Source: Sulfurovum sp. TSL1
GTDB taxonomy: Bacteria > Campylobacterota > Campylobacteria > Campylobacterales > Sulfurovaceae
Direction of reading: 5' to 3'
Assembly (NCBI RefSeq): GCF_019972135.1
Contig: NZ_BPFI01000001.1
Location: 1,409,106 to 1,473,105, forward strand
DNA: 64,000 nucleotides
Position 1 is the stretch's first letter. Each line of letters begins with the position of its first letter. The notes beneath the pieces were generated by a model. The model saw only the letters and a program-made list of their open reading frames with translations, was not told the origin of the DNA and ran no database searches. Below, piece by piece: positions 8,667 through 18,200 of the stretch. Made by a program: the position numbers and the translations under genes.

Positions 8667-10163
8667 CTGCTTAATGCGATCCACCATCTCTTTGAGTGCT
8701 TTTTTGTCTATCTGGACAGATTTATCACCATTTTTACGGGCATAGAGTTTACGTACCATCTCTTCTATCTCTACATCCTCGCTCATATGACCATACAATA
8801 GTTTCAGTGCTTCTGTCTCGTTATAAGGAGTTGAAGTTCGTCTTGTTACGCGAGGCAACCATCTTAGAACAGGCAGGAACAGCATACCTAGGACAAAGGC
8901 TGCCGCCAACATCCACCATGCTACACTTTTTACCTCTACTTCTTTTTCTACGACCACTTCTTTGGTCTGAACAGGTTGTGATCTATTGGTTTGTACCACA
9001 CCGTTTGTATCGGGTTTGTTGATGGATGCTGATGCAGTAGATGATTGCTTAATGGTAATATCATAGGCATTCACCGTAAGCGCTTTGAGCTGTTTATCTT
9101 TTGGTCTTAACACAGAAAAACTTCGTGCCGGTATGACAAAGTCCTCATCTGCTATAAAGGCAAAACTTTTACTGTAACTGCTGTATAGCTCTCCATCCAC
9201 AACTTTTGTCTCTACTTTAGCTTCATCACTATAGACGGTTACCCTATCGATCTCATATTTTGGAAATTCGAAACTTTCCAGATTACCTTTCCCCTCTATC
9301 TTGACTGTGAGGTTGACCGGTTTGTTGGCTTTTACCTCTTGGGCATCAATGGTGGTGTTGATCGTAAAATCACCTACAAGGTCACTCTCCTGGACCTGAG
9401 GTAGAACTTCTATCTGAAGACTATTCGATGCTACCTGCTTCCATTTTGTACCAAAGGTCATACCGAAAATATCTCTTCTGCCTCTATCGGCTACCCCCAC
9501 TTTGGCATAGGCAGGACTTGCTGTAAAATTCCCTTCTGCTTGTGGGGTAAGAAGATAGCGTACTTCCTGAACTTGATAGTTACCCTTGATATAGGCATTT
9601 TTCTCACCGGCATCTGTTACGGTAAATCCTGGAAAACCAGGCGGTGTATACTGGATATCCTGTGAGAGCCTTACACCATTTTTCAAAGAAAAATAGACCG
9701 TTACCATCAGTGATTCACCTACCATCACTTTCGTTTTATTGGCATGCATCTGCAAGGAGAACATAGCACTGTTCTCTCCTAACGATGCATTGGACTTCAC
9801 GACTTTTATCTCAATGGGCTGGGTGTTATATCTTTTGCCGTCTATCTTCACTTCATAAGAAGGGATGGTGACATTTTTATCGGGTACAAAAGTGAAGGTT
9901 TTTGTCGTTGCGTGCTCGCTTTTCATTGTTCCGTTGATATAGCTATAGGAGCTGCTGCTTCCGGAATGGGCAGCTATGACACTCTGTCCATCGATCATTT
10001 GGATATCCGGAAATTCGGCGTCATCTCCTATGGCTTTAATGCGTAGCTCAACAGTATTACCACTGACAACCTCTGTACTTGATACCGTGGCCTCTACGCC
10101 ATCAGCCCGCATCACTTGTAAAACCAATGTCATCATAGACAATACTTTACCAAGGTTTCGCAT
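8661..10163 (-). CDS. batD: BatD-like protein (BatD family)
   Basis: A 500-residue exported protein with an N-terminal signal segment and long beta-rich, immunoglobulin-like repeats with the family phrase G-E-S-L-M-V-T-V-Y-F-S-L. A transmembrane helix near residue 425 (W-W-M-L-A-A-A-F-V-L-G-M-L-F) is followed by a short cytoplasmic tail. It is the last gene of the moxR-bat operon. I use ATG 10163, with AAGGAG 5 bases before it, rather than the upstream ATG at 10193. It overlaps batC by 17 bp. Bat proteins are linked to stress or oxygen tolerance and envelope assembly in other bacteria; the exact role is unknown. Confidence 0.85.
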   Translation of the reverse strand: MRNLGKVLSMMTLVLQVMRADGVEATVSSTEVVSGNTVELRIKAIGDDAEFPDIQMIDGQSVIAAHSGSSSSYSYINGTMKSEHATTKTFTFVPDKNVTIPSYEVKIDGKRYNTQPIEIKVVKSNASLGENSAMFSLQMHANKTKVMVGESLMVTVYFSLKNGVRLSQDIQYTPPGFPGFTVTDAGEKNAYIKGNYQVQEVRYLLTPQAEGNFTASPAYAKVGVADRGRRDIFGMTFGTKWKQVASNSLQIEVLPQVQESDLVGDFTINTTIDAQEVKANKPVNLTVKIEGKGNLESFEFPKYEIDRVTVYSDEAKVETKVVDGELYSSYSKSFAFIADEDFVIPARSFSVLRPKDKQLKALTVNAYDITIKQSSTASASINKPDTNGVVQTNRSQPVQTKEVVVEKEVEVKSVAWWMLAAAFVLGMLFLPVLRWLPRVTRRTSTPYNETEALKLLYGHMSEDVEIEEMVRKLYARKNGDKSVQIDKKALKEMVDRIKQS

Positions 10164-10992
10164 CTTCACTCCTTTGACCTTTTTTACCTTCACCCATCTG
10201 ATACATCATCGTAGGTGTTTTTTTCTGTCCCATCTTTTTCATAAGACGTTTTAACTCCTGCTCTTTGAGCTTCTCTTCTTTATTCATCTTTTTTTGCTCT
10301 TTGGGCTGATCTGACGCTTTGTCACCTTTTTTCTCTTGGGACTTTTTCTCTTTTTGAGCGTCTGATTTCTCTTTATCCCCCTCTTTTTCCTTCTGTTCTT
10401 CTTTGTTTTTTTGATCTTTCTTTTTTTGATCTTTATTCTGTTTGTCCTGTTTTTTCTTTTGATCTCTGTTTTTTTGGTCCTGTTGTTTCTTCTTTTGGTC
10501 TTTTTGCTCTTGATTCTGATTTTGATCCTGCTTTTGCTTCTCGTCTTTATTTTGTTGCTGATCTTTATTTTGATCCTGTTTCTTTTGCTCTTCTTCTTTT
10601 TGCTTCTGTTTTTTGGCTAACTCAAGGTTGAATCTTGTATCCTCATCCTCTCTCATTTCCAGGGCTTTTTCATACGATGCGATGGCTTTGTCCCACTCTT
10701 TTTTCTGAAACTGACTGTTACCGATATTATGGAGCCTTGTTGCGTCATCTACACCTTCCGCCTTTTCATAGGCTTTGATCGCCTCATCATATTTTTTATC
10801 TTTATAGAACGCATTTCCTATGTCATACTGTTTTTCAGGGCTCTTTACATCTAAACTGTTCAATAAGGCTGCACTCTTACCATACTCTTTCGCCTCATAG
10901 GCCTGCTTTGCTTCTTTGATGGTTTTAAAGTCGGTAAGCCCGGCATGAAGTAAAGTAGCCATACTTATCACCCATAAGATCACTCTTCTCAT
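10147..10992 (-). CDS. batC: BatC-like TPR protein with highly charged tail
   Basis: A 281-residue protein with a signal peptide and about three TPR units (residues 25-130, with G-N-A-F-Y-K-D-K-K-Y-D-E-A-I-K-A-Y as a clear helix pair). A tail of about 120 residues follows, made almost only of Lys, Gln, Glu, Asp and Asn. The tail is encoded by a purine-rich low-complexity DNA stretch (about 10250-10610). TPR proteins with such tails are standard BatC/BatE partners of the two VWA proteins. It overlaps batB by 4 bp. The tail is likely disordered. Confidence 0.85.
   Translation of the reverse strand: MRRVILWVISMATLLHAGLTDFKTIKEAKQAYEAKEYGKSAALLNSLDVKSPEKQYDIGNAFYKDKKYDEAIKAYEKAEGVDDATRLHNIGNSQFQKKEWDKAIASYEKALEMREDEDTRFNLELAKKQKQKEEEQKKQDQNKDQQQNKDEKQKQDQNQNQEQKDQKKKQQDQKNRDQKKKQDKQNKDQKKKDQKNKEEQKEKEGDKEKSDAQKEKKSQEKKGDKASDQPKEQKKMNKEEKLKEQELKRLMKKMGQKKTPTMMYQMGEGKKGQRSEDAKPW
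10250..10612 (-). repeat. Low-complexity purine-rich tract inside batC
   Basis: Repeated short units on the coding strand made of CAAAA, AAAGAT and CAAGAT-type triplets encode the Lys/Gln/Asp-rich tail of BatC. The pattern is irregular rather than a clean microsatellite, but such tracts are prone to in-frame length change between strains. Confidence 0.6.
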
Positions 10993-11960
10993 ACGTCTCT
11001 CCTTCTAGGCATCGAACTCAATGAAACAAGCAGCAGTAGCAGTCCAAATCCCAATGGATAATAAAAATACTCCACACGCTCTTTTACCGTCACTTCACCC
11101 TGCTGCTGGTTTTGATATTTGCCTTTTATGACAGAAACCAATTGTGTGATATCTTCTTTCCCCGTACTTGCTACCACATACGCACCATCATTCTCTTTGG
11201 CGACCTCACCCAATGCATCGTTTCTTTGTGTAATGGCTATGGTACCGTCTTCAAGCGTAAAAGGTTTGCCATTCTCGTCGATGACCGGAGCGCCTTTTTC
11301 AGTTCCTACCAGTACGACATACAGGTCGATATCATTTTCTTTGAGTATCTCTGTAAAACCTGCAATGGCCTCTTCATCTCCACCATCTGTAAAAAGTACC
11401 AGTATCTTAGGTCTCTTTTTTTCCAGTAAAGAACTTGCCAGTTCACCCAACGCTGAATAGTCTGTAGAACCCATGTTGATATAGCTGTCATCTACACCGC
11501 CCACCATCATTTTCAGAGTCTCTTTATCACTTGAAAAGGGTGCCAGTACAAACGGACTGTAAGCAAAGGCCACTACCCCTACCTCATCGCTCGGCATGGC
11601 ATCAAACAATACATTCATCTTCTTTTTGGCGAACGTCAAGCGGTTGGGGTAGACATCGGTACTCCGCATAGAACCGGAGATATCCAATGCCGTCAGCAGT
11701 GTCAATCCTTGCACTTCTACGATTCTGTCACCCTTTTCCATCACCGGTCTGGCCATAGCAACGATCATCAGAAAGAGTGCCAGGAGCATCAGTATGTTAC
11801 GTACGACCATCGGCATACTCTCGTCTGTCGCACTCAAACGTTTGAGTACCTTCTCATCAAAGATACGTGCAAGTCTCTCTTTGTTTGTCGAGATAAGAAA
11901 CGCAAAGATGACAAAAGGGACAATGAGCGCCCAAAAAAACTGAGGATTGACAAAACTCAT
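10989..11960 (-). CDS. batB: BatB-like VWA-domain membrane protein
   Basis: A 323-residue inner-membrane protein with two N-terminal hydrophobic segments, a von Willebrand A domain and a final transmembrane helix (F-Y-Y-P-L-G-F-G-L-L-L-L-L-V). The metal-ion-dependent adhesion site is complete, beginning with D-I-S-G-S-M-R-S near residue 93. It sits between batA (2-base gap) and batC (4-bp overlap), the usual order for Bat operons. The paired VWA proteins are thought to work with the MoxR ATPase. Confidence 0.9.
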   Translation of the reverse strand: MSFVNPQFFWALIVPFVIFAFLISTNKERLARIFDEKVLKRLSATDESMPMVVRNILMLLALFLMIVAMARPVMEKGDRIVEVQGLTLLTALDISGSMRSTDVYPNRLTFAKKKMNVLFDAMPSDEVGVVAFAYSPFVLAPFSSDKETLKMMVGGVDDSYINMGSTDYSALGELASSLLEKKRPKILVLFTDGGDEEAIAGFTEILKENDIDLYVVLVGTEKGAPVIDENGKPFTLEDGTIAITQRNDALGEVAKENDGAYVVASTGKEDITQLVSVIKGKYQNQQQGEVTVKERVEYFYYPLGFGLLLLLVSLSSMPRRRDV

Positions 11961-11962
11961 CT

Positions 11963-12880
11963 CTATACCCCCCTACTGTTTCTAATGTAAATAAACAACA
12001 ACAGACTCAGGATGGCCAAAAAGAGCGGATAGATGTAGAGATAGGTATGCTGCACGATCTTTTTGTCATCGATCTTTGTTGCCTCAAGTTTGTCTATCTC
12101 TGCATAGACTTGAGAGAGTGTCGTGGCATCTTGTGCACCAAATGCCAACCCTTTACCCGCATCCGCCAATGCCTGTAGATACTGCGCATTATAATCACGT
12201 GCATCCCCTACACCTATCGCATAGAGTTTAATATCACGCTTTTCTATCAGACTTTTTACCTCTGTGAACGGTACCTTGCTCATATTGTCTATACCGTCAG
12301 TCAGCAAAATGGCGATCTTTGATCTGGCCTTGCTTTTACTCAAGAGATTGTAACTCTGCACGATGGCATCATTGATCGCTGTTCGTTTCCCTGCCATACC
12401 CATCTCTTGCATTTTTGTAATGTCTGTTAAAAACTTTTTTTCAAAGGTAAGCGGTGATGCGATAAAGGCAATGTCTGCAAACGTGACCATACCTATACGG
12501 TCATTCTCTCTTTTTTCTATAAAATCACCCACGACCTCTTTGACCACATCAAACTTGTTTCTCCATGGATCAGAAGGATCAAACCCCTGCTGTCGCATCG
12601 AATCACTCGAATCGATGATAAGCACAATGTCACGTCCCTCTTTTTTACTGTTCGAGTAACTTTTTGTGATGACCGGAGAAGCCAAAGCGATCACGGCTGC
12701 TGTGATCCCCACCCACTTTAACACGGAGAGCAAAGAGGACTTGCCTGCACTCTTTGCCATGAGTGTGTTCACATGAGGGAAAAAGAGTGCACGGCTTCTC
12801 TCTTTACACCAAATACTGCAAAGGATAAACAAGATCAATACCCCTGACAGAATCGGATATTCAAAACTAAACTGACTCAT
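11963..12880 (-). CDS. batA: BatA-like VWA-domain membrane protein
   Basis: The first VWA protein of the Bat operon, 305 residues, with N-terminal membrane helices, a VWA domain whose metal site reads I-D-S-S-D-S-M, and a C-terminal helix. I use ATG 12880 (M-S-Q-F-S-F) rather than ATG 12895, since it has AGGTGG just upstream. It overlaps the DUF4381 gene by 14 bp. The metal motif differs from the canonical DxSxS only in spacing of acidic residues (D-S-S-D-S) and looks functional. Confidence 0.9.
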   Translation of the reverse strand: MSQFSFEYPILSGVLILFILCSIWCKERSRALFFPHVNTLMAKSAGKSSLLSVLKWVGITAAVIALASPVITKSYSNSKKEGRDIVLIIDSSDSMRQQGFDPSDPWRNKFDVVKEVVGDFIEKRENDRIGMVTFADIAFIASPLTFEKKFLTDITKMQEMGMAGKRTAINDAIVQSYNLLSKSKARSKIAILLTDGIDNMSKVPFTEVKSLIEKRDIKLYAIGVGDARDYNAQYLQALADAGKGLAFGAQDATTLSQVYAEIDKLEATKIDDKKIVQHTYLYIYPLFLAILSLLLFIYIRNSRGV

Positions 12881-13277
12881 CCGCCACCTGCACATAGAGG
12901 TTGAATTTGTTAAGGGTATCCTGATCTACTGCATCCGCCTCTTTTTTATATTTATACTGTTCAAGCAGTGGTTCAAGTTGAGAAAAAAGCTCTTTTCGTC
13001 TCTCATCTGTGGCCAAGAGCCTTGCATAGTGTGTGGCCTCATACGCAGACTTCTTCGTCTCTTTCCAGTCTATCTTTTTCATCGCCTCAAGATAGCCTTT
13101 GGCAAGGTTGATCTTTCTGTTGTCCCAGAGCTTCTTCGCTACAAAAAAGACAACAGCTGCTACCAAGAGAATGGCAAAGTCGATCAAACCCCAATAGATA
13201 TAATAAGAACTGTCCGGGATCTCAAGTAAAGGTTTGATGTCCCTAAGCTGTTCATTGATGTTTGCTGTTTGATTCAT
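12867..13277 (-). CDS. DUF4381-like membrane protein of the Bat operon
   Basis: A 136-residue protein with an early L-R-D-I-K-P-L-L-E-I-P segment, one transmembrane helix (about residues 28-48) and a helical C-terminal half. Short proteins of this design (DUF4381) sit between the DUF58 gene and batA in many MoxR operons. It follows a 26-codon ORF with 1 base between stop and ATG; the GGAG inside the end of that ORF serves as its ribosome-binding site. Confidence 0.75.
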   Translation of the reverse strand: MNQTANINEQLRDIKPLLEIPDSSYYIYWGLIDFAILLVAAVVFFVAKKLWDNRKINLAKGYLEAMKKIDWKETKKSAYEATHYARLLATDERRKELFSQLEPLLEQYKYKKEADAVDQDTLNKFNLYVQVADESV

Positions 13278-13278
13278 T

Positions 13279-13359
13279 TTATACTCCTGCCTTCATGGCT
13301 ACACTACGTTCCGACCATTTCGGTTCCGTCACTATGGACGTAAAACTGTTTACTTCCAT
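13279..13359 (-). CDS. Putative 26-residue ORF in the moxR-bat operon
   Basis: ATG at 13359 with GAGGAG 7 bases upstream opens 26 codons (M-E-V-N-S-F-T-S-I-V-T-E-P-K-W-S...) ending in TAA at 13279, one base before the ATG of the DUF4381 gene. It fills almost the whole 92-bp gap after the DUF58 gene. The ribosome-binding site and tight coupling favour translation. No similarity is recognised, and it might instead be an intergenic repeat that happens to be open. Confidence 0.4.
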   Translation of the reverse strand: MEVNSFTSIVTEPKWSERSVAMKAGV

Positions 13360-13369
13360 TTTACGCTCC

Positions 13370-14197
13370 TCACCTCATTCGTTTCATTAATTTGAGTGCC
13401 GGTTCTTCATGCGTATAGATCTTGGAAAACCGTATCCCCTGTTTTTTAAACTGTTTGTAGAGTTTTTCATCATTGTCATGCAACGCTTTCTTGTAGTTTT
13501 TCAGTGTGGCACTGTTCACATCACCTTCAAAACTCTGTTTGCTCTCCATATCTATGAGTCTGAGATATCCCAGTTCAGAAGGATCCTCTTCAAACCTGTC
13601 ACGTACCATCACGGCAAAGACATCATGTTTTTTACTCAGTAGCTTCAAATCTATATCACCTACAAAATCAGATACGATAAAAAGCAGAGACTTCTTTTTC
13701 AGACGGTGATGCAGCATCTCGACCAAGGCAGAAAAATCACCCTCTTTTCCTATCGGGTCAAATGCATAGACATCTTCCACTGCTTTATGTACGGAAAAAA
13801 GTTTTTTACTTGCTTTACTTGCTTCATACAGCTGATCTGCAAAGATCATGTGTGAAAACAGATCACTGTTCTTTACAGCAGAAAAACCAAGAGTAGCCAC
13901 GACTTCAGCGATAATGTCCGACTTTTGTTTTACGGTGCCAAAATAGACAGACCCGCCGAGCATCGAAACGACCACGACATTAAGCTCCCGCTCCTCTTTA
14001 TAGATCTTTACAAAAGGTTTACCCAGTTTTGCCGTTGTTTTCCAGTCTATCTTACGGACATCATCACCGTAGACATATTCACGGAGTTCTACAAACTCAA
14101 AGCCTTCACCCTGAAAGAGAGAGGCATTGTTCCCCAGCATATCTCCATAGACCTGCTTTTTGGTTTTAAGGATAATCTTCTTTACAGCTTTGTTCAA
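13370..14197 (-). CDS. DUF58 domain protein of the MoxR/Bat operon
   Basis: A 275-residue protein with the DUF58 signature: E-F-V-E-L-R-E-Y-V-Y-G-D-D-V-R-K-I-D-W-K at about residues 35-54. A VWA-like fold carries the rest. DUF58 proteins are encoded next to MoxR ATPases and are thought to be partners or substrates in metal-dependent assembly. The gene begins 11 bases after the moxR stop. Confidence 0.9.
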   Translation of the reverse strand: MNKAVKKIILKTKKQVYGDMLGNNASLFQGEGFEFVELREYVYGDDVRKIDWKTTAKLGKPFVKIYKEERELNVVVVSMLGGSVYFGTVKQKSDIIAEVVATLGFSAVKNSDLFSHMIFADQLYEASKASKKLFSVHKAVEDVYAFDPIGKEGDFSALVEMLHHRLKKKSLLFIVSDFVGDIDLKLLSKKHDVFAVMVRDRFEEDPSELGYLRLIDMESKQSFEGDVNSATLKNYKKALHDNDEKLYKQFKKQGIRFSKIYTHEEPALKLMKRMR

Positions 14198-14208
14198 ACC
14201 AGATACCT

Positions 14209-15156
14209 CTAAGGGATTGGAACAGCAGCTAAGATCTTCTCTATGATCTCATCTTGTGTCACCTCTTCCGCCTGTGCTTCATAAGAGAGTATGATACGGT
14301 GGCGAAGGATCTCTTTGGCGATATAGGCGATCTCTATAGGCGAGACATAGTCCTGCCCTTTCAGGTAAGCGATCGCACGGGCAGCTTTATACATATCGAT
14401 ACTTGCACGCGGACTCGCGCCAAATTCGATATACGCTTCTAGCGCTTCAAGACCATAGGCCTTCGGATCACGCGTAGCAGCTACAAGTTCTATAATATAC
14501 GCTTCTATCTCTTCATCCATGTGCACCTGAAGCGCTTCTTCCCTGATCTTGTTGAGATCCTCAATGGTTGCTACCTGTTGGATCTCTCCAAAACTGTTAT
14601 TGGCTACACGTCTTGCGATCTCCAACTCTTCTTCTTTGGTATTATAACCGACCACCACTTTCATCATAAATCTGTCAAGCTGTGCTTCGGGAAGTTCATA
14701 GGCACCTTCCTGTTCTACCGGGTTCTGTGTCGCCATGACCAAAAAGGGAAGGTCTATTTTGAATGTTTCATCTCCGATGGTTACCTGTCTCTCCTGCATC
14801 ACTTCGAGTAGTGCGGACTGTACTTTAGCCGGAGCACGGTTGATCTCATCGGCCAGTAAAAGGTTGGTAAAGATAGGGCCTTGTTTGATCTTAAATGTAT
14901 TGTTTGAAGGATCATAGATCTCAGTCCCTATGATGTCAGAAGGAAGCAGATCAGGAGTGAACTGTACACGTTTGAAGTCCAGTCCCAGTGTCTTTGCCAG
15001 CGCATTCACCGCGGTCGTTTTTGCAAGTCCGGGAACACCCTCCAGCAGGATGTGCCCGCGGCAAAGTAAACCTGCCAAAAGCCCTTCGATCATCTTGTCC
15101 TGTCCGACAAGGACTTTAGAGATTTCTATTTTGATGTTTTCTATGGTTTGACTCAA
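14209..15156 (-). CDS. moxR: MoxR-family AAA+ ATPase
   Basis: A 315-residue AAA+ chaperone-like ATPase. Walker A reads G-V-P-G-L-A-K-T and Walker B L-L-A-D-E-I-N-R-A; the sensor motif A-T-Q-N-P-V-E-Q-E-G and the lid domain follow. It is the first gene of the bat operon and probably activates the VWA proteins encoded downstream. The start is TTG at 15156 with GGAG 6 bases upstream; there is no better ATG near it. Confidence 0.94.
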   Translation of the reverse strand: MSQTIENIKIEISKVLVGQDKMIEGLLAGLLCRGHILLEGVPGLAKTTAVNALAKTLGLDFKRVQFTPDLLPSDIIGTEIYDPSNNTFKIKQGPIFTNLLLADEINRAPAKVQSALLEVMQERQVTIGDETFKIDLPFLVMATQNPVEQEGAYELPEAQLDRFMMKVVVGYNTKEEELEIARRVANNSFGEIQQVATIEDLNKIREEALQVHMDEEIEAYIIELVAATRDPKAYGLEALEAYIEFGASPRASIDMYKAARAIAYLKGQDYVSPIEIAYIAKEILRHRIILSYEAQAEEVTQDEIIEKILAAVPIP

Positions 15157-15180
15157 GTTACTCTCCTACATTTTTATCTG

Positions 15181-15194
15181 AAAAGTATACTTTT
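15181..15194. promoter_or_regulatory. Palindromic promoter element upstream of moxR
   Basis: AAAAGTATACTTTT is a perfect 14-bp palindrome in the 71-bp gap between mfd and moxR and contains TATACT, a good -10 box, on the minus strand. It lies 25 bases before the moxR start. It could be the operon promoter and also a binding site for a dimeric regulator; only the palindrome itself is observed. Confidence 0.45.
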
Positions 15195-15227
15195 GTGAGG
15201 TTAATTGAAGGTTAATATCTGAGGATA

Positions 15228-18200
15228 CTACTTCAAATACCCCATGGCTGTAGCGATAATGTCATCATCATCTTTACTAGGTGATTTAAGTACCACTCTC
15301 TCTTTATTCTCATCCATGAATTCGATAAAGACATTTTCTCCATATGAAGAGACTTTGGAGATGCCTTTTTCTCTTGCCAGAACCTTCATGACGATCACAT
15401 CAATGAACTGTCTGGTAATGACATCGAGTTTTCCAAACCTGTCTGCTATCTCTGCTTCTATCTCATACACCTCTCCTGTAGTTTCACAGAGAGAAAGACG
15501 CCGGTAGAGTTCCAAACGCAGTCTGTCCTCTTCTATCAGTTCTTCATTGAGGTAGGCATCAATAGAGAGTTTCATATCGATGTTCTGCGCTACTTCCTTG
15601 TCTTGTCCGGAAAGTTCTTTGATCGCATCTTCAAGCATACGCAGGTAGAGTGAGTATCCTATCTGCTTGATGTGACCCGACTGTGCCTCCCCGATGATAT
15701 TCCCTCCGCCACGTATCTCAAGATCGTGAAAGGCAAGTACGGCACCGCTTCCCAGATCTGAATGCGACTCCAGTGCAAGTAGACGGCGTTTTGCGTTGTC
15801 TGTCAGACGCTCTTTATCGGTGACCATGAAGTAGCAGTATCCCTCTTTGGCCCCACGTCCCACACGCCCGCGAAGCTGATGCAGATCTGCGATACCGAAA
15901 TTGTCGGCCCCGTCAACGATCATCGTATTGGCATGAGGCATATGTATCCCCGACTCCACGATCGAAGTAGAGAGCAGCACATCATACTCACCAGTGCCAA
16001 AAAGCATCATCTCATCTTCGGTCTCTTTGGCCGAGATCTTGGAGTGAAGCACTGCTATGCGCAGTTTAGGAAGTACTTCAAGCAGTTGCTTCTTTTTCTC
16101 TTCGATCCCTGCAATGGAGTTGAAGACATAAAATATCTGTCCACCGCGCCGCATCTCTCGAAGTATGGCCTCTTTGATGACCTTATCATCGTAACTCTTC
16201 ACAAACGTACGTACCCCTTGACGCTCTGTCGGCGGTGTAAGGATCTCGGAAAAAGACTTGACTTCTGACATCGCAAGGTTCAAAGATCTCGGTATCGGTG
16301 TGGCAGACATGCTGAGAAGGTGTACATCGATGGAGATCTCTTTGAGCGCCTCTTTCTGTTTTACGCCGAACTTATGCTCTTCATCGATAATGACCAGCGC
16401 CAGGTTCTTAAACTTCGCCTTGAGCAACGCATGGGTTCCTACCACCACGTCAATCGTCCCTTCCTGCAAGCCTTTGAGCGTAGCATTTTTCTCTTTGGTC
16501 GTAGAGAACCTGTCCAGCTTGGCGACTTTTATATCATACCCCTGAAAACGCTCTTTCAGGCTTTTGTAATGCTGAGAACTCAGCAGGGTCGTAGGTGCGA
16601 TCATCATCGCCTGGTAACCGTTCTTGACCGCTACGAACATCCCGTTCATTGCCACTTCTGTTTTACCGAACCCTACATCAGCCGAGAGCAGCCTGTCCAT
16701 CATCCTGCCTGAGCTCATATCATCGAGCATATCATTGATAGCACGCTCTTGGTCTTCTGTATGCACAAAACCGGCCTGCGACATAAAGATAGCATGTTCT
16801 TCCATGTTTCTTTTGAACTTGATACCTTTTTTCAAATGACGCTGTGCCGAGAGGTTGATGATCTGTGAAGCGATGGCAAAAAGCTTTTCTCTGACTTTTT
16901 CCTTAAGCTTCTTGAAACTGGCTTTCCCCAGCTTATCAAGTATCGGCAATGCACCGCCTTCAGCCACATAACGGTCTATCACTTCAAGATTGGAGACGGG
17001 AATGAGCAATGCATCTTGATTTTGATAATGCATCACTACAAATTCACTGGTCGCCCCCAGTACATCACGTTTTTCTATCCCTTTAAAGATACCTACCCCG
17101 TAATTCTCATGCACCACATAGTCACCGGGCTTCAGTTCATCCAGAATGATCGTCGCTTTTTTTACCTTTTTGCGTTTAAGAGGCTTGTTGAGTGAAAGAA
17201 TGAGTTTGTCTGCACCCAAAAGATTGACGATACCCTCCTGATAGACAAACGCTATATTTTCAAAAGAGTCCAACTGGGAACCGCGTACGATACTCTCATT
17301 TTTAGCAATGATCGTGATCTCTTTGTCTTTGTGGGATTTGAGTAGTTTATTGGGGTCCACTGCTTCAAGGTCACGGTATTTATGCCCTTCCGGGATGGCA
17401 GGCAGTACAAATGCATTTCGTGGGACAAGCGGTTGATCCAACTCGTACACTTCTTTCAGTTCATCCTCCAAGGCAGAGGCAAAAACGCCGTCAAACAGTG
17501 TTAAAGCGCTCTCCCCCAGATCATCCAGATGCCATAGTCCAAGCGAATCAATATCTTTGACAAAAGTATCATAACTGCTTCGTTCGGTTCTGTTCCTGAG
17601 TGCCTCATACTGGGTTTTGTTCAGTGCCAAAAATGCCGGCGTGAAGGTCAAAGATTCCAGCTCATCGTTGGAACGTTTCTGTGTCCCTTCATCATAGTAC
17701 TGGATGGTCTCCACCTCTTCATCAAACAAAGAGATACGGTACGGCCTCTGTGCATCTATAGGATAGATATCTATAATGTCGCCACGAAAAGAGACTTCTC
17801 CATGGCTGGCAGCAATGTCCGTAAAATGGTATCCCCACTGATACAGTGTATCCTTGAGTTCCTGCATATTTAAAGTATCGCCGAATTCTATGGACCTGCT
17901 ATCAAACAGTTCCGCTTTTGGGAAAGGGATAAGCAGTGTACGCAGCGGTGAGACCAGTATCTTTTTCTTTGTACTTTTATAGAAAGAAGCCAACTGTATG
18001 AACAACTGATGTATCTCTTCATCATAGGCGCGCAGATCTTCCCCTACGCTCACTCGAAGGTCTGGCAACACAAAGGTGTCAAATCCAAGTAACATGGCTA
18101 TATCTCGTATCTGAACTGCTTCCTTGTCATCTTTACAGATCAGCAGTTTTTCTTCTTGTAACGCTTCTAGGTATTCGTAAATATTACTTTGGTACATCAC
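15228..18200 (-). CDS. mfd: Transcription-repair coupling factor Mfd
   Basis: A 990-residue superfamily 2 translocase that frees RNA polymerase stalled at DNA damage and recruits UvrA. The RNA polymerase-interacting segment (K-P-G-D-Y-V-V-H-E-N-Y-G-V-G-I-F) is near residue 355. Walker A is S-A-D-V-G-F-G-K-T and Walker B is I-I-D-E-E-H-K-F-G. A RecG-like second motor half and C-terminal domain follow. It is about 150 residues shorter than the E. coli protein, as is usual in Campylobacterota. It overlaps folC by 17 bp. Confidence 0.95.
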   Translation of the reverse strand: MMYQSNIYEYLEALQEEKLLICKDDKEAVQIRDIAMLLGFDTFVLPDLRVSVGEDLRAYDEEIHQLFIQLASFYKSTKKKILVSPLRTLLIPFPKAELFDSRSIEFGDTLNMQELKDTLYQWGYHFTDIAASHGEVSFRGDIIDIYPIDAQRPYRISLFDEEVETIQYYDEGTQKRSNDELESLTFTPAFLALNKTQYEALRNRTERSSYDTFVKDIDSLGLWHLDDLGESALTLFDGVFASALEDELKEVYELDQPLVPRNAFVLPAIPEGHKYRDLEAVDPNKLLKSHKDKEITIIAKNESIVRGSQLDSFENIAFVYQEGIVNLLGADKLILSLNKPLKRKKVKKATIILDELKPGDYVVHENYGVGIFKGIEKRDVLGATSEFVVMHYQNQDALLIPVSNLEVIDRYVAEGGALPILDKLGKASFKKLKEKVREKLFAIASQIINLSAQRHLKKGIKFKRNMEEHAIFMSQAGFVHTEDQERAINDMLDDMSSGRMMDRLLSADVGFGKTEVAMNGMFVAVKNGYQAMMIAPTTLLSSQHYKSLKERFQGYDIKVAKLDRFSTTKEKNATLKGLQEGTIDVVVGTHALLKAKFKNLALVIIDEEHKFGVKQKEALKEISIDVHLLSMSATPIPRSLNLAMSEVKSFSEILTPPTERQGVRTFVKSYDDKVIKEAILREMRRGGQIFYVFNSIAGIEEKKKQLLEVLPKLRIAVLHSKISAKETEDEMMLFGTGEYDVLLSTSIVESGIHMPHANTMIVDGADNFGIADLHQLRGRVGRGAKEGYCYFMVTDKERLTDNAKRRLLALESHSDLGSGAVLAFHDLEIRGGGNIIGEAQSGHIKQIGYSLYLRMLEDAIKELSGQDKEVAQNIDMKLSIDAYLNEELIEEDRLRLELYRRLSLCETTGEVYEIEAEIADRFGKLDVITRQFIDVIVMKVLAREKGISKVSSYGENVFIEFMDENKERVVLKSPSKDDDDIIATAMGYLK

